A stretch of 64,000 bases of DNA from Notospermus geniculatus (taxonomy: Eukaryota; Nemertea; Pilidiophora; Heteronemertea; Lineidae), in the NCBI GenBank assembly GCA_002633025.1, contig NMRB01000988.1:44059-108058 (forward strand). Reading direction: 5' to 3'. Below, in pieces: positions 21,650 through 32,909 of this stretch. The position numbers and the translations under genes were made by a program. The notes below the pieces were generated by a model. It worked only from the letters and a program-made list of their open reading frames with translations. It did no database searches and was not told where the DNA came from. How positions within the stretch are numbered: position 1 is the stretch's first letter; every line of letters starts with the position of its first letter.

Positions 21650-22880
21650 TGGTCTGTTGGGTTGTTTCGGATAGGACACGGGGGGAGGCAAGGAGGGCAG
21701 TGTCCTGCCTTCAGGTGGAGATTAGGGACAAAAGCCAGAGTCAGCCTCGAGTGCAGCAGAAAGATAACAAAATTCTGTTTTTCTCAACAAAAGAGAGCGA
21801 ACTCTCGAAAACTTCTCCCTTCGCCAACACAATTACCACAGAATAACGAAGCTGAACATTTCCTGGGGCTTGCATTCCTCAGATTAATGCCATGTATCGC
21901 CTCGAGCTGCATCTGCATCCGACTCCAGCATCAATGCATCTTTTATCTGCCTAATGGGTCCTTTCAATGGGTCGCTTTCCCGCGTCATACGAACAGTAAA
22001 CAGAGACAAATTAATCCGGTGAACCTGTCACCCGCACTTGTACTGTTACATACTTACAAAGTAATGCCCTTACCAACGTATTCATCAGGCTAATAACCAT
22101 GTTATGTTAGTAGTTTGTGAATCTCAAACTAAACATACCCAATTCCTTTTGGTAATTTCTTTATGATATTTAACATAAAGGAAGAACTGCATCCATATGC
22201 ATTCTTTCTGATATTGTTTGTTGACACAAACTTTGAGTGGGTCCCTAATTGCGTTTCCTCGTTTCTTAATTGCTTTGGGTGTTAAAAAGCACGTACATGT
22301 AGGCTACGTGATTTTTTTTCAGCATTTTTGGTACGAATTATTAAAACGCCTGTCAAAATGTTTATGATTCTTTCTTGGATTCGTGATTAGTACAGGCGCG
22401 TAATTAAATTGCACGGTTTAGCCAATTAGATGATTGATGGTGTTGTGAATGGTGACGTAGGCAATAAAAATGTTTCATTTTAAATGGACGCATCTTGGCA
22501 AATGAACAAGACGTACGGTCACTTCGCCCTCCGACTACGCTGTGAGCGAGGGTAAGAGTACATTCGTCCCCACTGTTCAGTTGGTGTAGACCCACTAAAC
22601 ACTACTGTGATTGGCGCCAAAAGTGAAGGATCATCAATAGACGGTGCTGTTTGACGAGGGATCCAATCAAAAGCCATCATCACAGTTTTAACCGACGCCG
22701 CCTTAACCTACTTTCTGATTGGCTAAGACATGTGTACAAAATGTACACTCTTTATTAATACTCGCGGTAGATTTCCTGCGGGGATTCCCCGAATCGGACA
22801 CCTAACGCCCCGTCTATAAGTGCTTTGAGGATCGCATGAACTGAAGCTGCTGCAGTTTCAGAGCGCGGGCGGGCAACGTA
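21650..22880. other. No recognised gene
   Basis: A 143-codon frame (21662-22093) has no recognisable domain and lacks splice context. No repeat arms were seen except CCAAT/ATTGG words near 22610-22720. Confidence 0.3.
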
Positions 22881-22884
22881 GTCA

Positions 22885-23037
22885 CTGGGGGCGGATCCAC
22901 GATTTCGGAAAAGAGGGGACGCACTGTACTAGAAACATTGAAATCTGCGGTCAATTTCAATGATTTGCTCTGACCAAAGTTTAGAATTTCACTGTCGATT
23001 TTACAGATTTGTTAGCCGAAAGTGGGGCGTGTGCCTG
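22885..23037 (+). mobile_element. Deleted copy of the GGGGCGGATCC hAT-like element
   Basis: It starts ctgggggcggatccacgat and ends agtggggcgtgtgcctgg, and so keeps both ends of the 18989-19929 family with the interior removed. Confidence 0.6.
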
Positions 23038-23205
23038 GTAGTGGGTAGCGGTATAAGTTCCTTGCGGTCGTATTTAATCGCAGATAGTTGCAAAGCAAGT
23101 CGCAAAGCAGAAAATCAGCAGTTGATTCGTACTTTAGATTTCGGTACGTGTGATCCCAGATTTGTTAGTGTCAGTAGTCAGTAATTAACAAGATAATGCG
23201 GAGGC

Positions 23206-23601
23206 TTGATATCGTTTAGACCTGTTGCTTTACTAATACCCGACATTATTTCAAGGGTAATTATTTCACCGAGGACATTATTGGAAAACATCGCGTTTCG
23301 CGAACAAATTTCCTGTGCTCCTCGTATCGACGAAGGGTTCAGCGACGAAACCTGCACTTCGGGGGAAAATGTCGATAACCCCGTTCTCGCGAAGTGTGAA
23401 GTAGGAGGCTGTAGAAATATTGGACCCACGGGTATTAATTACTTATGCCAGAGAAAAATACCCAATAAATTCCAGTTCTTAGCGTGTATATGCTATTGGT
23501 TAAAGCTTAAAATTCAAATTATACTTTTTGCTGCGACAGCTGCAGAACAACTACATGTATTTCGCATGCCGACTGCAAGCGAAGAAAATCATTCTGCATA
23601 A
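23206..23601 (+). CDS. Cysteine-containing open frame, doubtful
   Basis: A 131-codon frame whose middle (23290-23460) reads SCAPRIDEGFSDETCTSGEN and continues with C...C spacing of a secreted type (KCEVGGC). No signal peptide, clean acceptor or donor was identified, and the outer parts look like chance. It may be one internal exon of an unknown secreted protein. Confidence 0.22.
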   Translation: MISFRPVALLIPDIISRVIISPRTLLENIAFREQISCAPRIDEGFSDETCTSGENVDNPVLAKCEVGGCRNIGPTGINYLCQRKIPNKFQFLACICYWLKLKIQIILFAATAAEQLHVFRMPTASEENHSA

Positions 23602-23779
23602 TATAGAAAATTCCCTCGAGCCATCGAGACAGCAAGCCTTTGCCCTTTTCAGGGACGTTGTTGCCAAAAAGTGGCAGCACTGTGCTAGCGATCGTGAACA
23701 ATACATGTACTATTCCTTTCAATAAGAAATTGACGTGAACAATACTATAACTTCCAGAAAATGACGTGAACAATACTAT

Positions 23780-23898
23780 TGCCCGTATTCTAGAAGGCCT
23801 CCTTAACTCTAAGGTCCACTTTAAGCTTTTGTATTCTACCCTGCAAACAATAGCTTAAGGTGGACCTTAGAGTTAAGGAAGCTTTTGAATACGATCCT
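23780..23898. mobile_element. Palindromic MITE, GCCCGTATTCTAGAA ends
   Basis: Same family as 14392-14510. The arms share ccttaactctaaggtccac and its inverse. Confidence 0.8.
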
Positions 23899-24094
23899 AT
23901 AACTTCAAGAAAATGACGTACGCAATACATGTACTTCATTTCAAAAGGAAATTGACATGGGACCGTATTGTGTGAATGGCTTCCAATTGATTTTTATGGC
24001 AGCGATGAACCTACCCTATGGTGGCTAAAAGTCTCCCTTGCTGTGCATACATTTTGTGACACCGAGTCGGCAATAATCGACATAACTTTTCATA

Positions 24095-24297
24095 AAGTCT
24101 CGAAACGCCAACGCTAACGTCTGTCCTTTCGTTCGGTGGTCCTTCGTAGCATGAAGCAAAGGAATTGGCGTTCGGAGGCTTTGCGAAAACTAGAGAGTTT
24201 TCGCAAAGGCCCGAAACCCAATGCGAACGTCAAACCCATTGTTGAGAGCAGCGAACAATAGAATAGACGTTCGCGTCGGCGTTTCGGGGGCTTTGAG
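24095..24297. mobile_element. Imperfect palindromic element
   Basis: The outer arms (tctcgaaacgccaacgc / gcgtcggcgtttcggggg) and inner arms (ctttgcgaaaac / gttttcgcaaag) pair around 24190. The 97-codon minus frame across it is a by-product of the palindrome. Confidence 0.65.
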
Positions 24298-24427
24298 AAA
24301 ACACTCCACTCTGGTTCACCACACGTCGCAGAAGTGCACGGTGATTCAATGCAGTGGGGTGTGAACGGTGCAGTGCCCCTCACGCATGCGCTGAATAAGG
24401 GAAGCAATTATACGCCTATAATTTCTG

Positions 24428-25002
24428 CAGGGTGTTTCAAAAAAAAGTTGTCATCTCTAAAATATCTCCTAGAACCCAAACCCATGAATATTTTTGGCTC
24501 AGATTTGGTATGTAGATAGGTCAGGATGTATGGAGGTGCTGATTTTTTTTTTTCGGCTCTGACCGCTTCAGGCGTGGATGAATAAGAGGCCTCGGACTGA
24601 GCAGGTGCAAAATGCAAAAATCTCAGAGATTTATCTATGAGAAAGCAATGAAAAGTTTATTTATCATTTGTTGCATACAGAATTAGCCAGGGTTACTGGA
24701 ATCTACCTTCCACATGGCCACCATTGTTTCTAACAGAAATTTCATCTCTTCTTCGCATTCTGGTGACTGAACGGATCACCATATCTTGTGGAATTTCCTG
24801 GAAAGCTCTGACACCTGCACTTCGGACCCTTTTACTTTTGGTGTCACTGTTCCTTCATAACAAGGACACCATCATACAAACATTACATAAACATTATGAG
24901 TATGTCTACACCTAGCAGCTTACAAAATCTGAGCCAAAAATATTCATGGGTTTAGGTCCTAGGAGATATTTTAGAGATGACAACTTTTTTTGAAACACCC
25001 TG
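24428..25002. mobile_element. CAGGGTGTTTCAAAAAA element, about 80-bp terminal inverted repeats
   Basis: 24428-24508 and 24922-25002 are inverse copies running from cagggtgtttcaaaaaa through aatatttttggctcagattt. The interior is about 410 bp and non-coding. No clear target duplication. Confidence 0.85.
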
Positions 25003-25374
25003 TAGATATGATATATTGATATACACCTTTGCTAACACCATTACGCATACATAAGTACCAAACTACTCCGACGCATAGGTTAATGGGTCTTGAAATGTAT
25101 TGGTTTCGTTATTTCATGTAGATGAGGAAAAAACACGTCGAGTGTGTTCACGTGGTGACAAAGTCACGAACTCACAATCAACAACATTTTTGTATTCAAC
25201 CTCATGAGGAGGAGGGGGAACACTAATGATAATATGCTGGGAGATTAATTCACAGTCAGTGCATGGTGTGTAGTGTCATGATGAGTTCAAGTGTAAGCAC
25301 GGTTACTGAGTCAATTGGGGTGAGGTAAGTGCACCGGGTGTCAACGACATAAGCCCTTGTTCATAAAAAAAGGA
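25003..25374. other. No recognised feature
   Basis: A/T-rich, no repeat arms or gene structure seen. Confidence 0.35.
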
Positions 25375-25495
25375 TTTGGCCTGGTGGTTTGGGGCGTGTG
25401 CCCCTGGGTGCTGGCGGTTGATGCCATATGCGAGGGTTCGTGGGTTCGATTCTGGTAGGAAGCGGTGTCTTTCACCTTGGAAACCCTATTTCTAT
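25375..25495 (+). mobile_element. tRNA-derived SINE head
   Basis: An A-box-like ggtggtttggg at 25383 is followed about 50 nt later by a B-box gggttcgattctgg (25442-25455). This is a Pol III promoter spacing. A complete tRNA cloverleaf is not present, and a short unique tail follows. Confidence 0.5.
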
Positions 25496-25497
25496 TT

Positions 25498-25730
25498 CAC
25501 ATAAAAAAACCCGTGTCGAACCCGGGTTTTTTCTGTCCACACCTGTTAAAAACGCGGTGTAATAATCCCCTCCGAGCTCGAACGGGTTTTGGAGGGCTTA
25601 ATTTAGGTCCCCGTCGCAAAATTTGAGTAGTGTTGACGGGCACCGTGCCTCAGGAGGGATTTTTCAGAGCCGGGCTAGACCCGGGTGTCAAAAAACCAGT
25701 GGATTTCTATGTAGTGTAACCACGGCTAAT
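25498..25730 (-). mobile_element. Member of the GTGGTTACACTACAT element family
   Basis: It ends with atgtagtgtaaccacgg, the inverse of the end seen at 34685 and 43666, and contains the same acccg..gacccgggt words. The other end is diverged. Confidence 0.55.
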
Positions 25731-25739
25731 TCCGCATGA

Positions 25740-26060
25740 GTTGGTTAAAGGGAGTAAGATTTTTTTGTGGCAATTAGAGACCCGAAAAAGTGTTTGTGTA
25801 CGGAATGGTCAAGAAAAAAGTGAAACAACAGAAAAAAATACTTTTGCTCCAAAGACCGACCATCCGCGTCTTAATCGATGCTGTTTTTTTTCTAATGGGT
25901 CGTCATTAGAATAACTCAGCTGTTCAAAATTTCAATCAAAACAGCCAATCATAATGCTTGTTTCCCCCTCATATCATATATTTTCCCTACATTTACATGT
26001 ACATGTAGGCCTAATACGGCGACACTGGACCTCATTACGTACATACATGTACTCTAGGAC
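25740..26060. other. No recognised feature
   Basis: A/T-rich, a short acatgtacatgta palindrome near 25996, no gene. Confidence 0.35.
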
Positions 26061-26063
26061 TGC

Positions 26064-26190
26064 ATCCGAAAACGTAGGTCATGTGAATAAAGACTAGTAT
26101 TTATTTGATTTTTGCAATACAAATGCACTAGGTAATGCTGTACAAATCTGAAGGAAAAGCATTTGCTAGTCTTTTTTCATGTGACCCATT
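26064..26190. mobile_element. Palindromic MITE related to 6863-7014
   Basis: The arms ggtcatgtgaataaagactag and ctagtcttttttcatgtgacc are inverse, and the inner word aaaagcatttgcta is shared with the 6863-7014 copy. Confidence 0.65.
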
Positions 26191-26238
26191 GTCTTCCGTT
26201 ACTAAATTCTGAGTGAATGTTCCATGGTTTTGAGTCCT

Positions 26239-26396
26239 ATGGGGATCATAACTATGATAGAGGGCAGCACATAGTAACTAGTCCGACACAATGGATGCCT
26301 TTTGTGTGGAAATTGATCAGGACCTGAATGTCCCTTTCAATTCAATAGTTTAACCACTAGTGACACCTTTTGAGGCAGTGGGTTGTGGTCCTCATT
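26239..26396 (+). mobile_element. TAATGGGGAYCC MITE (family X), diverged copy
   Basis: It contains gatagagggcagcac, ttttgtgtggaaattga and taaccactagtgacacc in the order seen at 39515, 53268 and 62615. The ends atggggatc and gtcctcatt are inverse-like. Confidence 0.65.
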
Positions 26397-26399
26397 GGA

Positions 26400-26800
26400 T
26401 ACTTTCGCACTGCAAAACCGTATGGACGAATTTGAGTGGCCAGTGTCCAGAGAGCAGTTGTGATTGCAATGGCGATATGAACCCGCTCTCCATAATATCA
26501 ATGAGTGCGCTGCAGCCATCATACACGCCGATGTGAAATAACCACATACCGACATGAGGGTTCTGGCAAAGGAGCTCTCAGACTAAGAATTTCTTATTAC
26601 TCAATCGCCGATTGGCAAAAAATCCCGTGTAACGTGCGCCAAAAAACAGGAACTTCAGAAAATAGCGCGAGAATTTTATGTGTTGTTGAACGACTCGCCT
26701 CAGGACACGGCGTGTAGCTCAGCATGCAGTTGAAAGGCATGAAAAATAATTATGTCGGTGTTAAATAATGGAGGAATTGGCGCTTATGAGGTGCGATATT
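26400..26800. other. No recognised feature
   Basis: Short frames only. Confidence 0.3.
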
Positions 26801-26802
26801 TC

Positions 26803-27222
26803 ATTAACGATTAGGCCACATAAAAAAAGAAAGCTGGTGAGCGTCCCCGCCCGACCCGCGAAAACGGCCCCGACCCCTTTTTTTGGGAAAAAAATTTTTT
26901 TTCAAAAAAAATTTTTTTCATCAAAAATAACTTTTTCTTCTATTTTTCCCCCAAAACGTTCAAATTGCCCTTTTACATATATTTTGACCATTGACATCAC
27001 TTGTTGTTCAGTTCTTGGAGGAATTAATTCCTCCAAGTTCAGTTCATATCGCACCTGGGATACAAAGGACGCGATTTCAAGGCATTTGGTTGTTACCATT
27101 GACTCATTCTTCATGCCAATTCACTGTAAAAAAATTTAAAAAAAAACAAAAAACTCCCCCCTACCCACCTCCTCCCCGAGAAAAGGACGATCACCACTTT
27201 TTTTTATGTGGCCTTAACGATA
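26803..27222. mobile_element. Element with inverted TTAACGATTAGGCCACATAAA ends
   Basis: 26803-26837 and 27191-27222 pair (gccacataaaaaaa / ttttttttatgtggc). Inside are A/T homopolymers and a small palindrome ggaggaattaattcctcc at 27018-27035. Confidence 0.65.
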
Positions 27223-28000
27223 GGCCTTTTTCACGTGGTGCGGGTTCGAGGAAACCTACCTCCACCCTCCTCGGGCGGGTTCGGTTCAGGATGGATTGAT
27301 CGCTTTTACACGGTGCGGGTTCGGTAACCGGCCTCGATCCAGTTCGAGGTCCGTTCTTCGAAATTCGTATGTTGAGGTGTCTCCTAGCGGCAGATTTATA
27401 AACTGGAGCATTGTAACCTTTCCTAGGGATAGACACCAAAACAACAACTCTCTATTGAATATGAAGTTACAGCTACTTTCTGTTTGACGGCAGCCATTTT
27501 TGCGGCCATCGTGAATTTCTATACCCTGAGGAAGGCAGAGTGTACCTACATGTAATTCCTCGACTTAAAACCTAGGGAAAGACAATAAAACCATCAGTCT
27601 ATGGCAAACGGGGTGTATGCCATTTTAGGTAATGGCGGCCATCTTGAAAATGGGACCTTTCCGAAACTCAGATGTTGGTAGAATTTCAGTATGTCATTCG
27701 GTGGAAGTAACTGTATGGGATCACCGAGTTAGTCGAGCCCGTGTAGCTGAGCATCGCTGGCAGTCTTCCTGCTCCTCCAGTCTTCCCTAACTGCACAGTT
27801 TTTAAGTTGCGACTAATCCAAGAACGTCTCTCAACATCTTCGAAAGCGATGTTGGCAGATAGCGATATTTTTTTGTATTGTAATCTCGTTTAAATTACCG
27901 GCTGCATATCGCGAATAAGATGGACCTCTGCCCCAGAGTAATTGATCTCAGAGTAGTTTATTTGATTTGCCAACTGAAATTGACGGCTCCAGGTTTTTGC
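27223..28000. other. No gene recognised
   Basis: Two copies of ac.cggtgcgggttcg (27233, 27311) form a local direct repeat, with ggcggccat words at about 27494 and 27632. No supported gene. Confidence 0.35.
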
Positions 28001-28219
28001 TCATCTGTTCCAGGGTAAATACTCAATATCGGAAAACGTTATGTCCATCTGACGGAAATGGCAATGGCTCATGATGGTGCTGCTGGCATTACCGCCTAGT
28101 ATGCTCGATTTTAAAGTCTTAAAGCTTCCACGAGACGCCAAACTCGCACATTTTCTGACGCCAGGCCGACGCTTGCCAGTCCTAGAAACGTTGTGTACTA
28201 GCATAAAGGAATCAACCAT
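28001..28219 (-). CDS. Small open frame with TGF-beta-like spacing, doubtful
   Basis: A 72-codon minus frame. Near its end it reads C-HFRQMDIT-FSD-IEYLPW, which repeats the Cys-x8-Phe-Ser-Asp-x5-Trp spacing that opens the mature domain of TGF-beta/BMP ligands, with a basic stretch (GKRRPGVRK) upstream. The frame stops four codons after the FSD..W motif and the rest of the cystine knot is absent, so it is either a chance match, a relic or a misjudged exon. Confidence 0.22.
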   Translation of the reverse strand: MVDSFMLVHNVSRTGKRRPGVRKCASLASRGSFKTLKSSILGGNASSTIMSHCHFRQMDITFSDIEYLPWNR

Positions 28220-28463
28220 AAAGGTTTAACTGCGAACGATGAGCTTACTGAGGGATACACTTCCTGTGTTGCCACCAGATGTCTCTTACTGCCTGAATTT
28301 TGGCTTTACGTAATAGGCACGAGCTTCAACTTTTTTTGTGGTAAAGAGGAACATGAACCTGCCAACATGATGCTTTGAATTCCATTTCTGACGATAACTG
28401 AGCTATTTTCAGCACAATTAGTGTTCCATGTACAAATGTACGTCAGCCTATTCAAATGTACAC

Positions 28464-28586
28464 CGATGACCCTGAACACACATCGTTCGTGGGGTTCTCA
28501 TTAATTCAGACCTTTTGTATCATANCGATGACCCTGAACACACATCGTTCGTGGGGTTCTCATTAATTCAGTCCTTTTGTATCATA
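28464..28586 (+). repeat. 61-bp direct duplication across an assembly n
   Basis: 28464-28524 and 28526-28586 are almost identical and are separated only by n at 28525. The pattern is what an unmerged contig overlap leaves, so the duplication is probably artefactual. Confidence 0.8.
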
Positions 28587-29050
28587 CGATCAACTGGTCG
28601 GAATTCAACAAAATTTGCAGTAAACATGCAGAAGAGTTTTGCCTATCATATGGAAACGTCAGAATGCAATTCTGTTGTGTTTTAAAGGGATATTGTCCAC
28701 ATTTATAAAATGCTAAATTTGTCAGTTGAACCTTTATGGTTGATTCCTTTATGGTACTAGATTCAGGCTTTGGCGGTCGGCGACGCTGACGAACTTGACT
28801 CCACACTTCATACGATCCATGAGCCAGACCAAAAAATCCCATGGTGCCACCTATATTGACAAAATCGACCAATGTTTTTCTGATATGCCAATTCCTATAG
28901 AAAATGAAAAACCAGATTTTGCAAGCACAGGTGATATCAATATTTGTGTCTGGCTCATGGACGTCAATCCAGGGTCCGTATTCATAAAAGTTCCTACAGG
29001 CGATACGTCCCGTAAACCCCAAGTGTTAACTTAACTTGGACTACACTTAA

Positions 29051-29354
29051 AGGTGCTCTAGTTCGAATTGTAAACATTATGGTGTGCCACCTATTGTCGA
29101 CTTCTGGTACTAACAAATCAGATAAAATCGAATTAAATCTCGCCTTTCACAACTTTTTGTTTGTTTTTGAGCGTAAAATCATAAATATATTTCAGTTACA
29201 AGAATATTTATCAAGATAGATACATGTATAAAAATAGATAACATCAATGTTTTGGTATACACGGTGTTGCCACCTGGTCCGAGGAAAAATAACTATTATA
29301 ATCAACCATGTAAATAAACAAACCGTAATGTTTCCAATTCGAACTAGAGCACCT
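29051..29354. mobile_element. AGGTGCTCTAGTTCGAATTG element, TTAA target
   Basis: 304 bp with inverted ends aggtgctctagttcgaattg. TTAA flanks it at 29047-29050 and 29355-29358, and SD1 copy 2 has the empty site (cacttaagctagg at about 38248). The same element sits at 39799-40095 in a different place. The target is that of piggyBac/Kolobok-type elements; class inferred from target only. Confidence 0.88.
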
Positions 29355-29359
29355 TTAAG

Positions 29360-30137
29360 CTAGGACTAAGACTTGGGTGGATTCAAAAATAACCTACATG
29401 TATTTTTGGTGGATTTCAAGGAAAAATGTCGTGTGCCGTCAAAATTCGAAGTCCTGCAGCGCCAATTTCGGAAATCCCACCAGGACATCCTTAATCCGAT
29501 GTGTAATAAAATCTATTACGAAAACGGTATAAAAAGTACATTTTTATTGCTTTCCTTGCATCTTAAACTAACCTCATTAGAAAACTGACATTTGAAATTC
29601 AAAATCACGCGCAAAACGTTTTTAAGCTATCATTGCTGGGATAAGATAGCAGTCAAAAGAGGTGAAGGAATGTTTATCTTAATCCATTCATTACAAGCAT
29701 TTGATGCTAACTCGATCAACTTGGCCGGTTACGTGCTGTACAACCCAGAGTGCGACTGACAAACATCGAACGTGTGATATCCCGACCTGAAATCAGCCTT
29801 CCTTTACGAAATCCCATCATTTGATATCTTAAATGTGCGGCGATGATTGTGGGTGATAGGTTTCGTTAAAGAGATTAGGTTAACTCCTGGCTTGATAAAA
29901 TGATTCTTCAAATGTTCTGATTTGATGAGGACTGAAGTCGTGAGAATCGATTCGGATGACCTCGGTAATCATCGGAGTTGTCCGGACTTAACATGGCGGC
30001 GACATGTGGAATCAGAAGTTGCATTTTTCACCAGGTCCAGGTCTTGACATTGACCAAAAACAAAGATCTCTCGCCGCCACCACGGCATCGAATCGGCATC
30101 GACCAATTGGCAATACATGTAGCTACAGGTCAGTGGT
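29360..30137. other. Duplicated sequence without gene
   Basis: No coding signature. The word aacatggcggcgac at about 29990 (aagatggcggcgac in copy 2) resembles a YY1 site but stands alone. Confidence 0.35.
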
Positions 30138-30139
30138 TA

Positions 30140-30398
30140 CACTGAAAAAAAAATCCTAATCATGTTGAGTACTTTCGGGGTACTCGTTTTGTCCGTGAGA
30201 TGAGTAGAAAGGTACTCATATTGAGTAGAAAGGTACTTATAGCGAGTAGAAAGATACTCATAGCGAGTAGCAAGGAACTCCAAATGCAGCTCCTTGGCCC
30301 AATTAGTACCCAATTAGTACCTTTCTACTCATCTCACGGACAAAATGACTGATGAGTAGCCCAAAGTACTCAACATGAACCGAATTTTTTTTTCAGTG
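30140..30398. mobile_element. CACTGAAAAAAAAA MITE, TA target, internal tandem repeats
   Basis: The ends are cactgaaaaaaaaa and its inverse, with arms extending through catgttgagtacttt. TA flanks at 30138-30139 and 30399-30400; SD1 copy 2 has the empty site (gtcagtggttaggtctagg, about 39190). Inside, about four units of gagtagaaaggtactcata form a minisatellite. TA target and end form fit Tc1/mariner-type MITEs. Confidence 0.88.
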
Positions 30399-30654
30399 TA
30401 GGTCTAGGTCCAGGTCTTGACATGACCAATCACAACGTTCGGTCACAATCTCTCGCCGACACCGCGGCGTCGGATAAGAATAAGCCAACTAGCTACCGGT
30501 CAGTGATAAGTAGCCTATATTTTACTGCTGCTTTCCTCATCATCCAGTTCCCAAGGCCGTCTGCATCGCCTTCTTTTCCTGTTTTTCTCCGACTAACTGG
30601 CTCGATGACTCAAGAGAATGTTTCTGTCGGCAAGTCGCAATACGACCATCGACA

Positions 30655-30655
30655 N
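30655..30655. other. Assembly seam (n) with sequence missing
   Basis: Sequence jumps from the point equal to 39451 to the point equal to about 40602 of copy 2, losing about 1.15 kb including the left arm of a palindrome. A single n marks the join. Confidence 0.8.
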
Positions 30656-31316
30656 TTCTAAGGATTTGGGGCTTTGTTTCATCAAAATATGTTGAGTGGT
30701 TGCTGAGATATTTGATTTTATCAAAATTTTGATAATTTGAGATTTTCCGGCTTTTCAGGAAATTTTGATGCCATTAGATAAGGCTAACTTCAGAATATGA
30801 TTATACAAAATTTTGGGACTTTTTGGGTTAATTTGGGCAGAAATATGGCGTATCTTTCATGCTTAACTTTCATGTGGAACAAACCGTGTTAAAATTGGCC
30901 CAGTAGTATTTCAAATATTCAAGGTATACGTATCAGGTGGAGCTAAACCTTTGTCAAAGACTGTACAGTAATGTACCCGGTAGGCCTATGTATTTGTGAC
31001 GCACAACGCAGTAGACAAAATAACTTAAATTGAAACCGAACGATAGGAAGAGAGAGAGTCATTGTCACTTCTTGTTGAACCAGGGCCCCACTGTCTGTTG
31101 ATATCCCCCCCATGAGAACAATTCTTACACTTCGGAGTTAGTTTCATTCCATATTGTCGGATAAATCCAATATATTATTTTCAATGTGTCGCGAATGATA
31201 AGAGACGGTATCATCACATCAGCTAATGTACAACTCCTGGGATATGTTTACTGCCATTTTTTGCTTGTAATTCGACTGGGTGTCAAGACACGTTTCATGA
31301 TTCGTAAACATTGTTG

Positions 31317-31390
31317 AAACTTTTCGTGCAAGGTTCAGAAAGATGTTTTTAACATCGGAAACATCTTTCTGAACCTTGCACGAAAAGTTT
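31317..31390. repeat. Perfect 32-bp-stem hairpin, 10-nt loop
   Basis: 31317-31348 and 31359-31390 are exact inverse copies (aaacttttcgtgcaaggttc ... gatgttt). SD1 copy 2 has only the left arm (41247-41276). A small-RNA precursor shape is possible but there is no other evidence for one. Confidence 0.8.
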
Positions 31391-31424
31391 GATGATCCTG
31401 GTTGCAACACTACAGGCACTTTTT

Positions 31425-31930
31425 GATCCAGGGTCCATATTCATAAAGATACTTAAAGCGAATCGACAGTCGTTTTGTAAACAGAAGGATGATGTTTGTA
31501 AACATTGCCCTCACAGCCAATCAGAATGCAGGAAATTAGTGTTTGTAAACAAAGATCGTCCCCTTTTGCATTCAAATTTTTGGGCTGACACGTCGCTTTA
31601 AATCAAAGTGTGATATTTATCTTTTGTGTTGAACAGTAGATAGGCCTAAGTGTCACACTTGGACTTAAGTAATTTTATAGGCCCATATTCATAAAACTGT
31701 ACTTAATCTAAGTGTGACATTTAGACCCTGGGCCCATATTCATAAAACTACTTAAATCTAAGTGTGACACCTACATGTATCCTTCGTTCAGCACAAAAGA
31801 TAAGTGTCACACTTTGACTTTAGTATGTTTATGAATATGACTACTTATGTCTAAGTGTGACACTTATCCTTTGTTCAACACAAAAGATAAGTATCACACT
31901 TGGACTTTAGTAGTTTTATGAATATGGACC
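31425..31930. mobile_element. Array of GGGYCCATATTCATAAA palindromic MITEs
   Basis: Three or more copies lie end to end (starts near 31431, 31679, 31732), each with gtccatattcataaa ends and aagtgtgacac inner arms. One carries the TTAA insertion listed next. SD1 copy 2 has the matching array at 41300-41640. Confidence 0.75.
31457..31597. mobile_element. Small TTAA-flanked element inside a MITE
   Basis: TTAA at 31453-31456 and 31598-31601 brackets 141 bp with ends agcgaatcgacag and (inverse) agcgacgtgtcag. It is absent from the corresponding place in copy 2, although copy 2 also lost neighbouring bases. Confidence 0.6.
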
Positions 31931-32092
31931 CAGAGATCAATAATAGGCCTGTTTCCTATTTAGCCAAAGTCTTCTGCGTCACAGCTCCTTTGTACGTTTT
32001 TATGTAACTTTGATTTATAAATTGTTTATTTCGTCGATTGTTGATCACTTCTTGTCTGTGTTGAGGGTTTTACTCTATGCCCTTCGGCTTCG

Positions 32093-32158
32093 TACGGTGG
32101 CTGGTAAAGGACATCAATATCGTTAAAAAAATATTGATGTCCTTTACCAGCCACCGTA
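32093..32158. repeat. Perfect 28-bp-stem hairpin, 10-nt loop
   Basis: tacggtggctggtaaaggac (32093 on) is answered exactly at 32131-32158. Copy 2 (41802 on) keeps only about 15 bp of stem because its right arm differs (gtccttatcaccaacg). Confidence 0.8.
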
Positions 32159-32159
32159 G

Positions 32160-32779
32160 CTTCGCCCATCACCAACGTCACCTGCAGATAAGTGTTTCCC
32201 CGACATCATGTGTAAAATTATAAATCTCTTTCCCTTCCGATTTGAACCGAATATGTTCATCTCCTGGAGCTCGCAGACGATATCAATTGGCAAAAAAACA
32301 ATAGACGAAAAAGAGCCAGCCTTTGTCTGAAACAAATTAAAAGCATTCGAATAATTGAACGCGTTGACATCAAAGTTGCCTTATTTAAATATCAAAGTCT
32401 GCACTATGTTTTTTTCTTATCAAGCGTCGACAATGCATTGACGTCTTCTCAACACTTCTTGCGCTTCCCTGCGTAATTCTTCAACATGTTGCTCTGATAT
32501 AATAAAAAGTCGTTTATTGCTGGCATTTTTTCCAGTTCCATGTCCCATCAATCATGATTTTAAAAAGCCTGATTTTCGACAGAATTTGCTTTTCTTTCGA
32601 CCAGTGGTGCCGCTGTGTCCGATCTTACCGCCAACGATCTTTCGCCAGCCACCGCAGACTAGGCGATATCGGTTATGGTATCTTTGGATATTGGGCGATC
32701 ATTTTGGGAGAAGATTCCACGCGTCGCTGTCCAGCGCACACCTGGCGTCAACAGCCGATTTTCGCTCTGTGGCGATCTT
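32160..32779. other. Duplicated sequence without gene
   Basis: Matches 41850-42350. Frames of 63-127 codons run through it, but they are broken differently in the two copies. Confidence 0.35.
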
Positions 32780-32909
32780 GGGTGGCCGCATAGAAACTCC
32801 GCTAGCGCTAGCGGAGCCCATCTGCCGCCCACAGTGCTGTACATTTTTCCATGCATTTTAACACCGATATGCTGTCGAAGCACTAGCGGAGTTTCTATGC
32901 GGCCACCCC
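32780..32909. repeat. Inverted repeat, about 28-bp arms
   Basis: gggtggccgcatagaaactc (32780 on) and its inverse (32881-32909) enclose 74 bp. Copy 2 retains only the right arm. Confidence 0.7.

Noticed and set aside
21662-22093. 143-codon plus open frame
   Set aside because: No recognisable domain; overlapped by another open frame; likely chance.
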